Assembly: GCA_034440635.1 (NCBI GenBank)
Contig: JAOTON010002191.1
Coordinates: 372,001-436,000 of the forward strand
Direction: 5' to 3'
Origin: Lepas anatifera
Lineage: Eukaryota; Arthropoda; Thecostraca; Lepadidae
DNA length: 64,000 nt
Below, piece by piece: positions 11,334 through 22,040 of the stretch; position 1 is the stretch's first letter; each line of letters opens with the position of its first letter. The notes under the pieces were generated by a model. The model searched no databases. It was not told the DNA's origin and saw only the letters and a program-made list of their open reading frames with translations. Position numbers and translations under genes: made by a program.

Positions 11334-12020
11334 CCATTGTGGAAAGTATGGCTGCTGGTCAGAAGAGTTGCACCAGCCATCTAAAACTCTGGCACAAATT
11401 TGCACAGCCAGCCAACTAAATTCACACCAATCTGCAGTATACCAGGGAGAAAGCATCCATCCCTACCCTAGTGTGCAAAGTATGGCATTTTCTTCAAGAT
11501 CTCGTTGGTGCGAGTGTACTTGGAGACAGGATCAAGTGGTGCAAAGTCAATCAACCTTGTGTGAATTTGTGAGACTGGTGCAAGAAAGGTGACACTGAAA
11601 ACCAAACAAATATTGACTGAATGGTTATAAAGACTGAGGAGGGGGCTTGAAAAAGTCCTTAACTATCTCACTAATAAGAGAGACAGCATTGCATTGTGTG
11701 GGTAGGAATGAGAGCATTTTTCCCTGGTAATATGACGGGTTAGTGTGAATTTTTGGTGGCTGTCGGTGCAAGAATTTCAGATGGCTGGTGCAGCTTGTCT
11801 GGCCTGCTGCCATACTTTGCAGACAGGTCCCTACCCACATGATGCAATTTTCCTTGTGTCTTTATAACCATTTTTCCATTATTTGTTTGGTTTTCAGCGT
11901 TACCTCCCTTGCACCAGTCTCAAATTTGCACCAGGTTAATAAAATTTGCACCACTTGTTCCTGTCTCCAGGGGCACTCACATTGACTAGGCCTAGTCAAA
12001 AGTACCATACTTGTAGCAAA
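11334..12020 (-). mobile_element. hAT-type MITE, copy 3 (outer, interrupted)
   Basis: A diverged minus-oriented copy begins at CCATTGTGGAAAGTATGG and resumes after 11836 with ACATGATGCAATTTTCC, ending near the degenerate ACCATACTTG. It is split at the CCCTACCC motif by a plus-oriented copy of the same family (11468-11827). Its own target duplication is no longer clear, consistent with it being older than its insert. Confidence 0.8.
11468..11827 (+). mobile_element. hAT-type MITE, copy 4 (nested in copy 3)
   Basis: This 360 bp copy has ends CTAGTGTGCAAAGTATGGCA and TGCCATACTTTGCAGACAGG and perfect 8 bp duplications TCCCTACC (11460-11467 and 11828-11835). The target lies inside an older copy of its own family in the opposite orientation. 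Non-coding. Confidence 0.92.
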
Positions 12021-12234
12021 CAATGATTTTGTTGCTTCTTTTTCTGCTGTCACTTTTGTGTAATAACTTGAAATATAGTAATGTGATGGATAGCATTCTT
12101 ATAAAACATTTTGGCCCTAAGCCAAGTTTGTGCTCACATTTAAGTCCTGGGAATTGAAGTCTTCCATTCCATATTTTTTGCCTGTCCTTTCCTAATGCTT
12201 GTATGAATTTTTCAGGTGCTGCCAGTGGCTTAAG

Positions 12235-12411
12235 ATCTGTGGATGGTCCCTCACTTCCTGAAGGTGCTGAGGAACCACATCTTGGACCAGGGTCTGAGGC
12301 TACTGGGTCCAGAGGCACCGGTAGTAGACAAGGGCCTCCCCCAGCAGCTTTTGGCAAAGGACAATGCCAAGCTTCTGCTTTGCCACGCCCTTCAGTTGAA
12401 GCATATAAAGG
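12235..12411 (+). pseudogene. P-type transposase exon (internal fragment)
   Basis: The frame containing MVPHFLKVLRNHILDQG (from 12243) matches the VPHxxKxxRN block of P-element and THAP9 transposases. It continues through LLAKDNAKLLLCHALQLKHI, like the conserved helical stretch ahead of the next block. It ends after AAG at a GTATGG donor (12412). In this frame there is a TAA at 12231-12233 just before an AG at 12233-12234, so either the acceptor lies there or the exon is broken. Another frame, open from 12203 after a tttttcag acceptor, gives a Gly/Pro-rich product with no match, and I prefer the transposase frame. In P elements this part belongs to the RNase H-like catalytic and GTP-binding region. 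Confidence 0.6.
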
Positions 12412-12846
12412 TATGGGCCATCAGTTTTGTGCATCAAACTTTTACTTCTGCTTCTTTTATATGTGCTGGACGTGAAATTTAAATCATTTGTATAGGATTT
12501 TAAATTATTCAGTGCTCGAGAGTGCACCTTTCCATTTGGTTTGTACCGTTTTTATTAATATACTGTGTACAATAGTATTTGCAGAGGCAAAATGGATTGC
12601 ATTGCTATCAAATGAATCTCAGGTCACTCATCCGAATGAACATATCAATATATTTTTCACTGTCAATGGGAACATAGCAATAATTTTAGTGGTCCTCTTT
12701 TGAATAAAAGGACATTATGAACCTTCCCTGATAGGTGAAAATAGATTTAAAACAAATCTATAAATGTGTGAGAGCTGAACATGTTTCATCTTCTAATATC
12801 TGTTAAGTTGAACAATCATGATAAATGACTAGATTGTGAATATTTG

Positions 12847-13508
12847 GCTAAGTGTCAGTTATTCGCTCGATATAGCAAAATATCCAATAAAACTGTTCGT
12901 TTTGACAATCGCCCATCAGTTGATGATCGTCAGATGAAGTTTATACCACAAAATTTCCGTCAGGTGACTGGCCAGGAGCGACAGCGAGTACGTCCAGCGG
13001 CCCAGATGCTCAGCGAGCGCGTGGGAAAGTGTCTACTCCACCTATTCGGTCAGCGCTTCGTCAAGCAGGCTCAGTTCATCATCACCTGCGACGAGATGTT
13101 CGACACCTGCAACTTTCGGTGCTTCCTGGACGGCAAGGCTCATCGGTCAGCATTCGGCTTGGAGCACACCATCAATGCTCAGTATACTTCTCTGCTCGAG
13201 TTCATGCGGCTGATTCGGGACTCCCGAGTCGGATGCCAGAGCAGGTACCATTCCAGAACGGGTTCATCATGTCCTTAACAGCCCTGCGAGGTCTCCACAG
13301 CATGCTTCAGAACATCTACGGTGTCAAGTACTTTCTGACGTCTCGGGTGAATCAGGACATGGTAACAAACTTCTTCTCTCAGGTCAGGTGCTTGGGAGCA
13401 GGCAGCACCCACCCAACGGCGGTGGAGGCGAAGACTCGTGTTCTCATGCTAGACCACATGCTGATGGAGCCCCAGTCTCGCTGGAAGAAGAAGAATCAAC
13501 ATACCTGA
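12847..13508 (+). pseudogene. P-type transposase, central/C-terminal part, frameshifted
   Basis: Two overlapping frames give a continuous match to P-element/THAP9 transposases. The first (to 13278) includes RQRVRPAAQMLSERVGKCLL, like the conserved VKLAAQTLS-type segment, then ITCDEMFDTCNFRCF, like the FD-x-x-N segment. The second (within 13029-13508) takes over near 13225-13235 with VPFQNGFIMSLTALRGLHSM and then YGVKYFLTSRVNQDMVTNFF, the strongly conserved YxLTxRxNQDxxExxFS motif, followed by THPTAVEAKTRVLML. The switch needs one frameshift near 13230, so the copy cannot encode an active enzyme as it stands. Upstream it probably joins 12235-12411 across a 0.4-0.5 kb intron. It lies inside E1. 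Confidence 0.75.
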
Positions 13509-13563
13509 GTGCGGCTACCCTGCAACTGGACACCCCCCCCGACAGTCATTACTGAAGAGCTGG

Positions 13564-14160
13564 ATGACATCGCTGCTGTGTGATCAGATGGAGAGGGTGC
13601 AGCCGTGCCCCGCTCCACCGGTACCGGACAACCCGGAGCAGGACTGGCTGGACGAGGATGACCAGGACGACGCCGCGGAACGAGCTGCTCCGTCAGCAGG
13701 GGACGCGAACCAAAAACTTTGTAAGCAGGCACCGGCCTACGTGGCGGGCTTTGTTGCTGCAAAATGCAAACCTGTGGACAGCTCTCTCTGATACATATCA
13801 TCGACCGTGCCTGTAGTAGATGAAAGTGGGAAACTGGAGTGGTTGCAACGTCTCAATCGGGGTGGTCTCACAATACCAAGTGAAAAGTGGCTTAGGCAAG
13901 TAGGGGAGCTAGAGGTTTTAGTTTGTGATATGCATGGACCAAGCGACATCGATAGGAAACCAGGATTCATTCGCCGTTTGACTTCTGATGTGCTGGTTAA
14001 ATTCCCGGACCTTCACGAAAAGGTAGCGCGAAAAAACGCGGTGACGAGAACACACATGCGGGTGAAGTGGCTGCAACGGTTGTATGCGGAGGGGAAGCGA
14101 AAGGCAAGGGCAGAACAGAAAAAACGTCGGGAAATGAAGAGAATGCGTTACTACATTTAG
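13564..14160 (+). pseudogene. P-type transposase C-terminal tail
   Basis: The frame 13564-13791 carries an acidic linker (DEDDQDDAAE) then APAYVAGFVAAKC, the AGYVA-type motif near the end of P-element transposases. A TGA at 13789-13791 interrupts it. The same frame reopens and continues at 13807-14160 with WLQRLNRGGLTIPSEKWLRQ and AVTRTHMRVKWLQRL, matching the SRGGL...P and RTxxRxxxLN features of the family tail, and ends in a Lys/Arg-rich segment and TAG. Relative to the previous piece (frame ending at 13508) another frame change is required. It is thus a decayed reading frame with at least two shifts and one stop. Confidence 0.7.
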
Positions 14161-15257
14161 TAAAAGTGATTGAGTAGTATCCTCAGGTAGCCAGCTATTA
14201 TTGATAATACTGTATCTGCACCCAGTTCGTATACTAATCGGGCGTTTACCCGCTGTAGCGCCGCGTCAGAGGTACGAGTCGGTGATTGATAAAGGATTAT
14301 TTATATATTTTAGGAACGTGCATTGATCTATATATCTATGATAGAAGTGATAACAGTTGTGTGTACGTTTGGTTTTTTACATGTGTTTTTTGTGATTTGG
14401 ATGTCCCTTGCGCAAAAACATTTAAAAACCTAAAAAATAGCGGGGAGTGGTGTGGCCCATAATATTTGCTATACATTTTTCTTCTTTGTTTTTCTTCGTA
14501 AAGTAAATGGGCACATGGGAAAGGGAAGGGCACTCCTGCATACCCAACAATGGGCAGGGGCAAAATTTTATGCGTGATCTGTACATTTTGTGTTGCGTAG
14601 TTTGTTTCCGCCGTAAACTTATCAGTTATGTATGCTAGTCAAATCAAACTGTTGGCTTCCCTGTTATGTATAGTAGTGTGACCTTTGTACACAGTGTCCT
14701 ATTTTTGGTGCATCTGAACAAGAAGTGAAGTATTCGTCATATATTTATCGTGACGAACGGCTCAGTGGCTGAGACTGCGTTAGTGCGCAAACCATGAAAG
14801 AATACGTGTGGAAATGAACGCGACACCACACAAATTATGTGCACGGCGTTACGATTTCGTTTAGCATTTGTATACCGTCGATTCTCTGCTCACCTATATC
14901 ATGATTAAATGTATGATTATGGATTGCGATATTTCATTTGGAAATGTCTGCCGAGATGGTGCTGAATTAAATAGTCTTTCCGAAAAATTGCGCTCAATGT
15001 GATGTCAAAGGAGCTTCTTCGCTGCCGTGATGAATATAAATCACTGCATTGGTACATAAATTTTGTTCCACGGTATTTACCTAAGCATTTTAACACAAAT
15101 TATATCGTTTTCTGGTGAAGTTGCTAGATCTTCGAAAGAAAATGCCTCCCACGTTTGTTGTGTTGTGCCCTGATTTAGCTTGAAAAATTTGAGAAAATGC
15201 CTGAAAATAAATATCCATTGAAAAATGTTCCCGCTGAACATATGGCTGGTAGTTATG
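14161..15257. other. E1 interior, AT-rich, no gene
   Basis: This is downstream of the transposase remnant. No domain, repeat family or RNA gene is recognised. It may include the 3' untranslated region of the decayed transposase. Confidence 0.4.
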
Positions 15258-16470
15258 TTAACACGCGCATTGACGGGGGCGGGTACCCGCCCCCCTCGGG
15301 TTTTTCGGAGACAGCAGAAAAACGGCGGCGCGTAGCGCCGCCGTACTTGGCATACATTTTCCTCATCATTTTTACAACTTCTGTGAAAATTTTAAGGCTA
15401 GGTCATCTCAGGTCAGATCACCAGTACAGGTCGTGACCTGACCTCAAAAAAGTTTAAGATAGTAAAAGTCGGAGCAGGGTGAACTTATCCGATTGAAACT
15501 CATCACATAATGGGCCCACCGAGTTCTCTAAAATATTTTCCGGTATTTTTGATATCGATGACCTAAGGTCAGGTACAAGGCATGACCTCTCCGTTGGAAA
15601 TACATGGGAAAAATGTTTTTTACTGAATAAACAGTAAGGGATGGTGATAAAGCGTTCATTCTAGTTGCATTAGACTCACCTTGTCTTTGCGGTTCTAATA
15701 ATATAAATTTTATATAATTTGACCTTGACCTGACCTCAGGTCAGGTCAAATCTTTGTTTTGACCTAGCAAGGTCAAATTATATATCATTCGATTCGGCTT
15801 GCTACGAGGATTCCTATAGTTTAAAAGTAGTTTTGCTCTATCTTTACTTGTTCAGATGTAATGGCCGAAAACCTTAATTTATATGTTATCCCTAGGACGG
15901 CCAGTGTGCAAAGTATGACATTTTTGACGAGATCTCGTTGGTGCGAGTGCACTTGGGGACAGAAGCGAGTGTGCGAATTTTACCAACCTGGTGCGAATTT
16001 GTGAGACTGGTGCAAAGAAGGTGACACTGAAAACCAAACAAATAATGGCTAGGTGGTTATAAAGATACAGGAGGGGGCCTTATGAAAACTCCTTAACTAA
16101 CTAACTAACTAATAAGAGAGATAGCATTGCATCTTGTGGGTAGGAATGGGTGCGTTTTTCTCCCTGGTATATAGAAGATTGGTGCGAATTTTTGGTGGCT
16201 GGCGGTGCGAGAATTTTAGATGACTGCTGCGACTCGTCTGGCCTGCTGCCATACTTCGCAGACTTGTAGGACGGCATATTTCAACCTCTCGTGACCTTAA
16301 ATGTGACCTGACCAAAAATGGTTCAAATATTTTCGATAAAGAAATAGATGGGCTACCCAACGCTTTACCGTTTTTCGCTACCTACCGTGGTTCTCGAGAT
16401 CTTAGGGGGCGGGTACCCACCCCCTCGTCAAGGTGAAGGTGGCTCAGACCCCCGTCAAAGCGCGTGTTAA
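15258..16470 (+). mobile_element. TTAA-1 MITE, copy A
   Basis: The ends are TTAA then CACGCGCATTGACGGGGG at the left and CCCCCGTCAAAGCGCGTG then TTAA at the right. The 4 bp TTAA duplication and C-starting ends fit piggyBac-like transposons. The element is 1,213 bp including a nested hAT-type MITE (15901-16266); without it it is about 840 bp, like copy C at 54433. A GC hairpin (CGGCGGCGC-GTA-GCGCCGCCG) lies near 15323-15343. The interior is dense in AGGTCA/TGACCT. No protein is encoded. Confidence 0.9.
15901..16266 (+). mobile_element. hAT-type MITE, copy 5, nested in TTAA-1
   Basis: This 366 bp copy begins CCAGTGTGCAAAGTATG and ends GCCATACTTCGCAGACTTG. It is flanked by perfect 8 bp duplications TAGGACGG (15893-15900 and 16267-16274). 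The undisturbed target can be seen in TTAA-1 copy C near 55068 (ctatgacggc). It includes an (AACT)n run near 16095. It inserted after the TTAA-1 copy did. Confidence 0.93.
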
Positions 16471-17600
16471 ATTAGGAGACATTAAAATTGTAGTGAAAAT
16501 TTCCCGCAAGGTCATTTTCATTTCCGCTGGGGGCTAGAGGGTAAGATGCTCCAACGACAGAACACTTGTGCCAATGAGCGCCGCCACGGCACCTAGAATT
16601 AGGGGGGGGCAAATCCATTTCTGCCTCTCCTAGGTGGGAACTAATATTTTTTTGCTCTACAGACCTTGTGTAAACATCTCTTTCAGTGCTTGTCAGACCT
16701 AGTATAAAGCTACATCTCCAAGAACATGATCGCTCTCCGGGGCGAGGGGGAGCGAATATTTTTTACTCTACAGACCTAGCGTAAACACTTTTCAAAAATT
16801 TCTCCGGCGTTTTGGGGGCCAAAAGATAGTTTGGTCCCCCTCCAACGCTTTGGGGGGCGATGGTCCCTTCGATACACATTTGGTCCCTCCGATACACATC
16901 AACTCTACAGCACAACCCCTGGCCATCCTCGGCGCTCATAGATTCTGATCTAAATGCACCTTTTTCCCCCTACAATAGAAAACCTGGATCAGCCATTGTA
17001 TGTTTCTGTTCAGAGCACCATAGTCTACACACTTGAAACACTAAAAACGGGTCTTCACTCATACGCGTCGGAAAAAGGGGGCCACGGGGACCTGGCCCCC
17101 ACTTTTCGGCCAAAAATTTCCTGATCTCAGTAAAAATTAGGGAAACCGGACATTCTTATTATATCCAGCCGCTGCGTAAGGCTACGAGGAGCCCAAATTC
17201 GAAGAGTTTTTGGTCCTGGTGTTGAAAGTTTTTGTCAGCATCAGGTTGAAGTTTGGCTGCCCCCCCCACTTTTTCTCGGTGGCGACACTTATGTCTTCAA
17301 TGTCCTTACTTTACCAAGCCGAGCCCATTATAGCCTTCGGGGTACCGCCGGACAGATTTTCATCTCTAGTTGGGTTCTAAAGTGACTCAACCGCAATTTG
17401 CATTACTCCCGGCCGGCTCCTGGGTTTGTTTTGCAAAACTCGAACAGAGGTGTGTTGGACTGCTGGCAACCTACAAACTCTTTTGTGGTGCGCAGGAGCA
17501 ATTCTGCATATTACGGCTCGCTGCCGTCTGCATTCTATAAAATACGATATTGCGCGTGCGCGTTGCAGAAAACCTGCCAGTCCGCCTGCAGCCGAACACA
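16471..17600. other. E1 interior, no gene recognised
   Basis: Runs of G and C (gggggggcaaat, tgccccccccact) and loosely repeated phrases such as 'tctacagacctngtgtaaacatct' (about 16657 and 16773) indicate an internal duplication. Frames are short and carry no domain. Confidence 0.4.
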
Positions 17601-17779
17601 TTTCCGGTTAGTTCGGGTCGGACCGTAGGTAGAGGTTTAAATCTTTTTTCAAATCTTTCTTGTGGGATAAATTTGTAAAATTAATGACTAAAAAAACTGT
17701 AAAAATACATTCTGAATACAAATACATAGTATGAGAAACATCAAAACTTAATTTTAGTAACCATGGCAACGAGAAAAGA

Positions 17780-17934
17780 CTGTCCCTGGCTAGTGATGGA
17801 GTGCTGGGTTTAATACTCTAACTGTTATTGATAAATATTTCGATAATTGTGATGTGGCCTCCCAAAAAATTGGTCGAAGATGCAAAAATGATTGTTGGTT
17901 TCAGGATCAGGATTTTTCAAATATCAAGAAACCA
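17780..17934 (-). repeat. E1 right subterminal region (type Y)
   Basis: Reading toward the right end, the sequence GTGGCCTCC...TCAGGATTTTTCAAATAT...AAGAAACCACAATAAAAATTTTT matches the inverse complement of 25938 to about 26080 in E2. It differs from the type X end, so the element is asymmetric inside its 32 bp terminal repeats. Confidence 0.7.
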
Positions 17935-18014
17935 CAATAAAAATTTTTTCGCGTATCTCCCTTTAAGAGTCACGTGATACTCCAACCTTCTTCCAGATGC
18001 TGTTATCTTACTGA

Positions 18015-18347
18015 GGGCTATCAGAGTGTCCAACGGACAAATTGTCCATGAATTGTCCTCAAACTATATCGTCCAAAGAACAGAACGTTCAACAATCAAA
18101 CCATCCAAAGTCAAGGCATCCAGGGGTTTAGATTGTCCAAGATTGTACAGTCGTGTTCAGAACGTCCAATTTGGCACCATGGGGATTTTCAAATGGTACA
18201 ACGTTCAAATCGTCCGAATTTCATATCGTCAAACGTTCGAATCGTCCGAATTTCATATCATCCAAGGGACAAGGCGTACAAAAATAAATCGTCCAAAATC
18301 AAAACGTCCATGGATCAAATAATCCAAGGCTTAATTCCCCTATAGCC
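18015..18347. repeat. GTCCAA-rich repeat, left copy
   Basis: This 333 bp block has dozens of CGTCCAA / ATCGTCCAA / GTTCAA words, begins GGGCTATCAGAGTGTCC and ends CCCCTATAGCC, suggesting weak inverted ends. A similar block in inverse complement lies at 25602-25866. Frames through it have no known domain. A MITE built from an internal short repeat is the likeliest interpretation. Confidence 0.6.
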
Positions 18348-18484
18348 ACTGTGACGGGGGCGTGGTGGCGGGGTGCGTCACTCGGTGCGCGTCGGGGTGT
18401 CGTCGCCGTCGCGCCGGTGTTGTCGTGTACGTTGTGCACGGGCCGCCCTCTCAGTGGTCAGCTGGGGCGGCTGCTCGTGGCCGT

Positions 18485-20470
18485 GACCCGCAATGTCACA
18501 ATTATTGCCACAATATTGTGGGCCAAACTATTGTGGGTGTAATATTGTCTCAATATTTAGCCTACATTGTGGATACAACCAAACAAGGTGTTCAGAACGC
18601 CGTAACTCAACGTGGGGGCGGCAATATTATATAAATGTTTCTACAATGTTGTTGATACAGCCAAGTGGTATTTGTGAAAAAATGCATGATTTGGAATTTG
18701 ACATAGTCATGTTTGATCCAGTGCTCCAAGCAGTCCCTCGATATCGAACAAAAGCGATAAAACATTGTTAGTGCAACATTGTGACAATGTTTCCACAACA
18801 ACTTTGCAGCAATATTGTGACAGCACTATTGTAACAATATTCCAAAAACAATATTGACATGCTTATGCTGTAATAAAACTAGTGCAGCAAGATATTCAGT
18901 TTTGGGTGTGACGTTTGAAAATTTTGGCGGTATATTGTGTGTCCAGCAACGTATACTTTGTTGTCCTTGCAGCAATGTTACGAAAACAATGTTTGTGACC
19001 TTGTTGTGAAAACAATATTGCAGCAAAACTTCGAGATAACATTGTGACAATGTCGTAGCGGGAACATTGTAACAATGGAAGTGGAGTGCACTCGATAGTT
19101 TCATCTGGACTGTCAGAGAAGATGGGGATGGAAAATAAAGGACAGTTGCACCACAATCCAACACCGACAACCCCTGGTGAAAGTGTGTCTCCCTCAAAGC
19201 TGCGAGACCTTCCGCCAACTAATTTAATTTTTCCACCGGCTAATTCTTTTATTTTTGTCACTGTTTCGTCACACGTCTTATCTCACAACGTTGTGCGGGG
19301 TCTGTAAACTCGCACCACTCGGGTGCTCCGCGCCGACCATGTTACCGGACCGGCGCCAACCAATGAGATGTCATGTCAAGCCTGACGTCATGGCATCTAC
19401 CGTTGCCTGACCGGCATCACAGGTCGGGCAGTCTGCACATGGCATTAGCCGGGTGCGTGTGTACACATCGTCCGACTGCGATAAACTGCTCAATGCCTCA
19501 TTGTTGTGATCCCCGCCGGCCGGCGTGCTAACGCTGCCCCTGCCGGGCTTGACCGGCGACGGTGACCGGTGTGCAATATGCACGTGGTCACGGCAGTTGG
19601 TGCTCGGGAGTCGAGCTTAATACAGCCTGCTACTGCACAGAACATTTGCGCGTGCGCGAGACGAAGCCGCAGAGCATAACGGGATTATAACAGTCATGGG
19701 TCGGGCCCTCTGCGCGCGGCACTGGCTGCCCCCGTGTTCACATCGACCGACTGCAATACATTGCTCAATGCCTTACGGGTCGGGTCGTCTGCGCGCAGCA
19801 CTGGCCGGCCACAGTGTATTCATATCGTCCGACTGTAATAAAGTGTTCAACGGAAACTCCAGCCTTCTTCCTGACGGACTCGAACAAATATGACTATGAT
19901 CAGTAAAGTGGACATTCCCACGATATTAAGAAACAATATTACAACTATATTGAAAACCAATATTGCAGGTATGTTGCATGTGACCTATACAACATATCCG
20001 CAACATATCCACAACATTGTAGCAAAGTCGAGGCAATGTTTTAATAACATTGTCACAACAACATAAAACAATATTGCCACAATATGTTAACCACATTGTC
20101 ATAATATTGCAACAATGTTGTAGCAATATTTACCAAACAATAATGCCCCAAATAACATTGTTGCAATATTTCTGCAGCATTGCTATCACAACAAGGCATT
20201 ATGGCAAGGAATAATTTGTCTGGGAAAGGAGGCATAGGAGCATTTGAAAATATTGCGTAACAATAATACCATAAAACATGCTTTTGTAGGGATTTTATAT
20301 GAAATACATAAATTATACCGACATTTGACTTCCCGTAATGTTGTCCTAACAATATAGTCACAGCATTGTCCCGTGTCCACAAAAATATTCTGGCAACATT
20401 GTTGGACAATGTTGTCACAATATATACGTAACATTTTCACAACATTGTGACAATGTTGCTGTGTTACTAG
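18485..20470. mobile_element. ACAATATTG-rich repeat element, left copy
   Basis: This is about 2 kb dominated by palindromic words such as ACAATATTGT, ACAATGTTGT and CAACATTGTGACAATGTTG. The left part (18493-18600) matches the inverse complement of 23990-24090 over about 105 bases. The right end (GACAATGTTGCTGTGTTACTAGG) resembles 25130-25150. Terminal AACACAGCAACATTGTCACAATG-like words suggest inverted ends. A GC-rich insert interrupts it at about 19290-19905. No transposase is seen. Confidence 0.6.
19422..19852 (+). repeat. Three ~80 bp GC-rich repeats
   Basis: Three related units at about 19422-19503, 19698-19775 and 19777-19852 share GGTCGGG..TCTGCGCGC, then CACATCG.CCGACTGCAATA and TGCTCAATGCCT. 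The last two are directly adjacent. They sit inside the GC-rich interruption of the ACAATATTG element. No coding potential is apparent. Confidence 0.65.
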
Positions 20471-20475
20471 GCATT

Positions 20476-22040
20476 ACACTAAATTCTATTTGAGAGAGGT
20501 CGTGCTCGTCGCGTGCGCGGTCGGGTGGCGGGCCAAGTTGACGGTGGGAAGTGGGCAATGTCGGCAAGCTTGGCCGAGTCCTCCAGACGGGTGAGCTTGT
20601 GTCCCGACACTTCCACTAAACCCTCTGGGGTTCCAGGAAGGGAATGCAGCTGGTGCCGAGCTTTGTAGCCCTCCTTGGTTGCAAGGGTCCCATCCGCCCC
20701 TCACGATCTCGGGAGCCCCTTTAACCACCCGTACGCCAAGTGTTACCCGCATAGAAACGGCACCGAAACCGACAATCCTGCCCCCGCCCCTTTAAGTGCC
20801 CGTTAACTCTTTCCCTCGGACCTTTCCTCCAAAGTTTACACCCCCTCTCCTTTCGACCGATCCCTCCATAGCTCCCTTACTAGCTGCCCTTTCCTACCCT
20901 CCTACCGTGGTTCTCAAGGCTGCGCTCACCTTTCGCCTCAGCCATCATCTATCTCGGCCGACTATTCCCACGAAGCAGGAGTCTCGTCTCTTTGGGGCGG
21001 ATATTTTTGCGAAGGCCAGCACCCTTCAGCTTCGTCGTCCCCTAAATTAGTCCCCAACCTTAATACCCTCCTCCCCTTTTTCCTGCCGCGTCGCTCCTTC
21101 CGGCGGGTTTTCTCACTGTCAGATCCGGAACAGATGCCCTCGGTATGCATTTTCACCACCGGGCCCTTATGCTAAGCATGCACTCATAAGTCATAACATA
21201 CCTTGACCTAGGGCCATCCTCTCCCACGACCCTCGCTCATTCTAAAAATTCCGAGTCCCTCCCCGATTCCATACCCCTCCCGGTGTTTCCGTGAACTGAC
21301 GGCTAGAGCCCCGTCGGCCAACGCCAGCGGTACTTAGAGGTTGTATTCTTCCTATCCGGGATCGTGGTAGCTTCTTATTTGTTCGTGCAAGGGCGTGCAT
21401 GGAGGGCGGCCTGTTTGGCCCCCTCTAAGCCCCATCAACCAATTAGGCCGGCCTGCACATCCCCGGCTGAAAGAAGGAATCAAATTCACCTGGGGCTATG
21501 TTTACATCTAAGCGCTGGCTGCATCAAATCCCGCCTGCACGGACCATGCTAGTGGATGCGTCGTTGAGCCGTTGCGCCTAGGGCTTGGAGGTCACGGACA
21601 TGGTAATACCAGAATGGCAGAGTTCCAGCCTTTAATTTTACCAGCCTCCGGACGTTCACGCCCTAGCCTACCCGCAATTATCTTCCTAGCGTGGGAGCCT
21701 CCCTAGGCTCGGTCCTCCCTCGGACCCTAACCGCCCACGAGTCCCCGCACTGGCAGCCCGTCCCTCACATCGGCTCCTCCATGGCCCAGCCAGAGCCATG
21801 GGTCGACACATGCCACGCCCTTTCCGGCTATTCCCAAAATCGACGGACTATCCCTGTCGCAAAAAATCCTCGGATATGACGGAGGCCGGCCGGTCCTCTT
21901 ATCTTCATCGTTTTGGCCTGGTAAATATGCAACAAAACGATTCATAGCAATTTCCAGCATCCCATTTTTTCCTGGTGCGAACAGGGCTCCGTGGTTCAAA
22001 CCAGAAGACTCCAGCGGCGGACAGCTTAGCCAGAGAGAGC
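20476..22040. other. GC-rich non-coding stretch
   Basis: This is pyrimidine-rich, GC-rich sequence between two repeat blocks. Several frames are open on both strands through composition, with no recognisable protein. It may be unannotated repeat or untranslated sequence. Confidence 0.35.

Larger units (their letters stand above)
9869..17966 (+). mobile_element. Large TTAA-flanked DNA element E1
   Basis: The two ends are a perfect 32 bp inverted repeat at 9869-9900 and 17935-17966, beginning TTAAAGGGAGATACGCG. Each end starts with TTAA, so TTAA is either the target duplication or part of the end. Kolobok and piggyBac transposons both duplicate TTAA, and purines just after TTAA (here AGGG) are more like Kolobok; this is inference. 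Inside the 32 bp the two ends differ: a left subterminal region (9901 to about 10260) and a right one (about 17780-17934) are each shared, inverted, with E2 at 25906-31456. E1 is 8.1 kb and contains decayed P-type transposase exons (12.2-14.2 kb), a self-nested MITE (11.3-12.0 kb) and a TTAA MITE (15.26-16.47 kb); without these insertions it is about 6.2 kb. Whether the P-type exons are its own cargo is unknown. Confidence 0.72.

Noticed and set aside
11300..12022. GTAGCAAACA on both sides of the nested MITEs as a target duplication
   Set aside because: About 24 bases separate the left copy from the MITE end, and 10 bp does not fit the family's 8 bp duplications.
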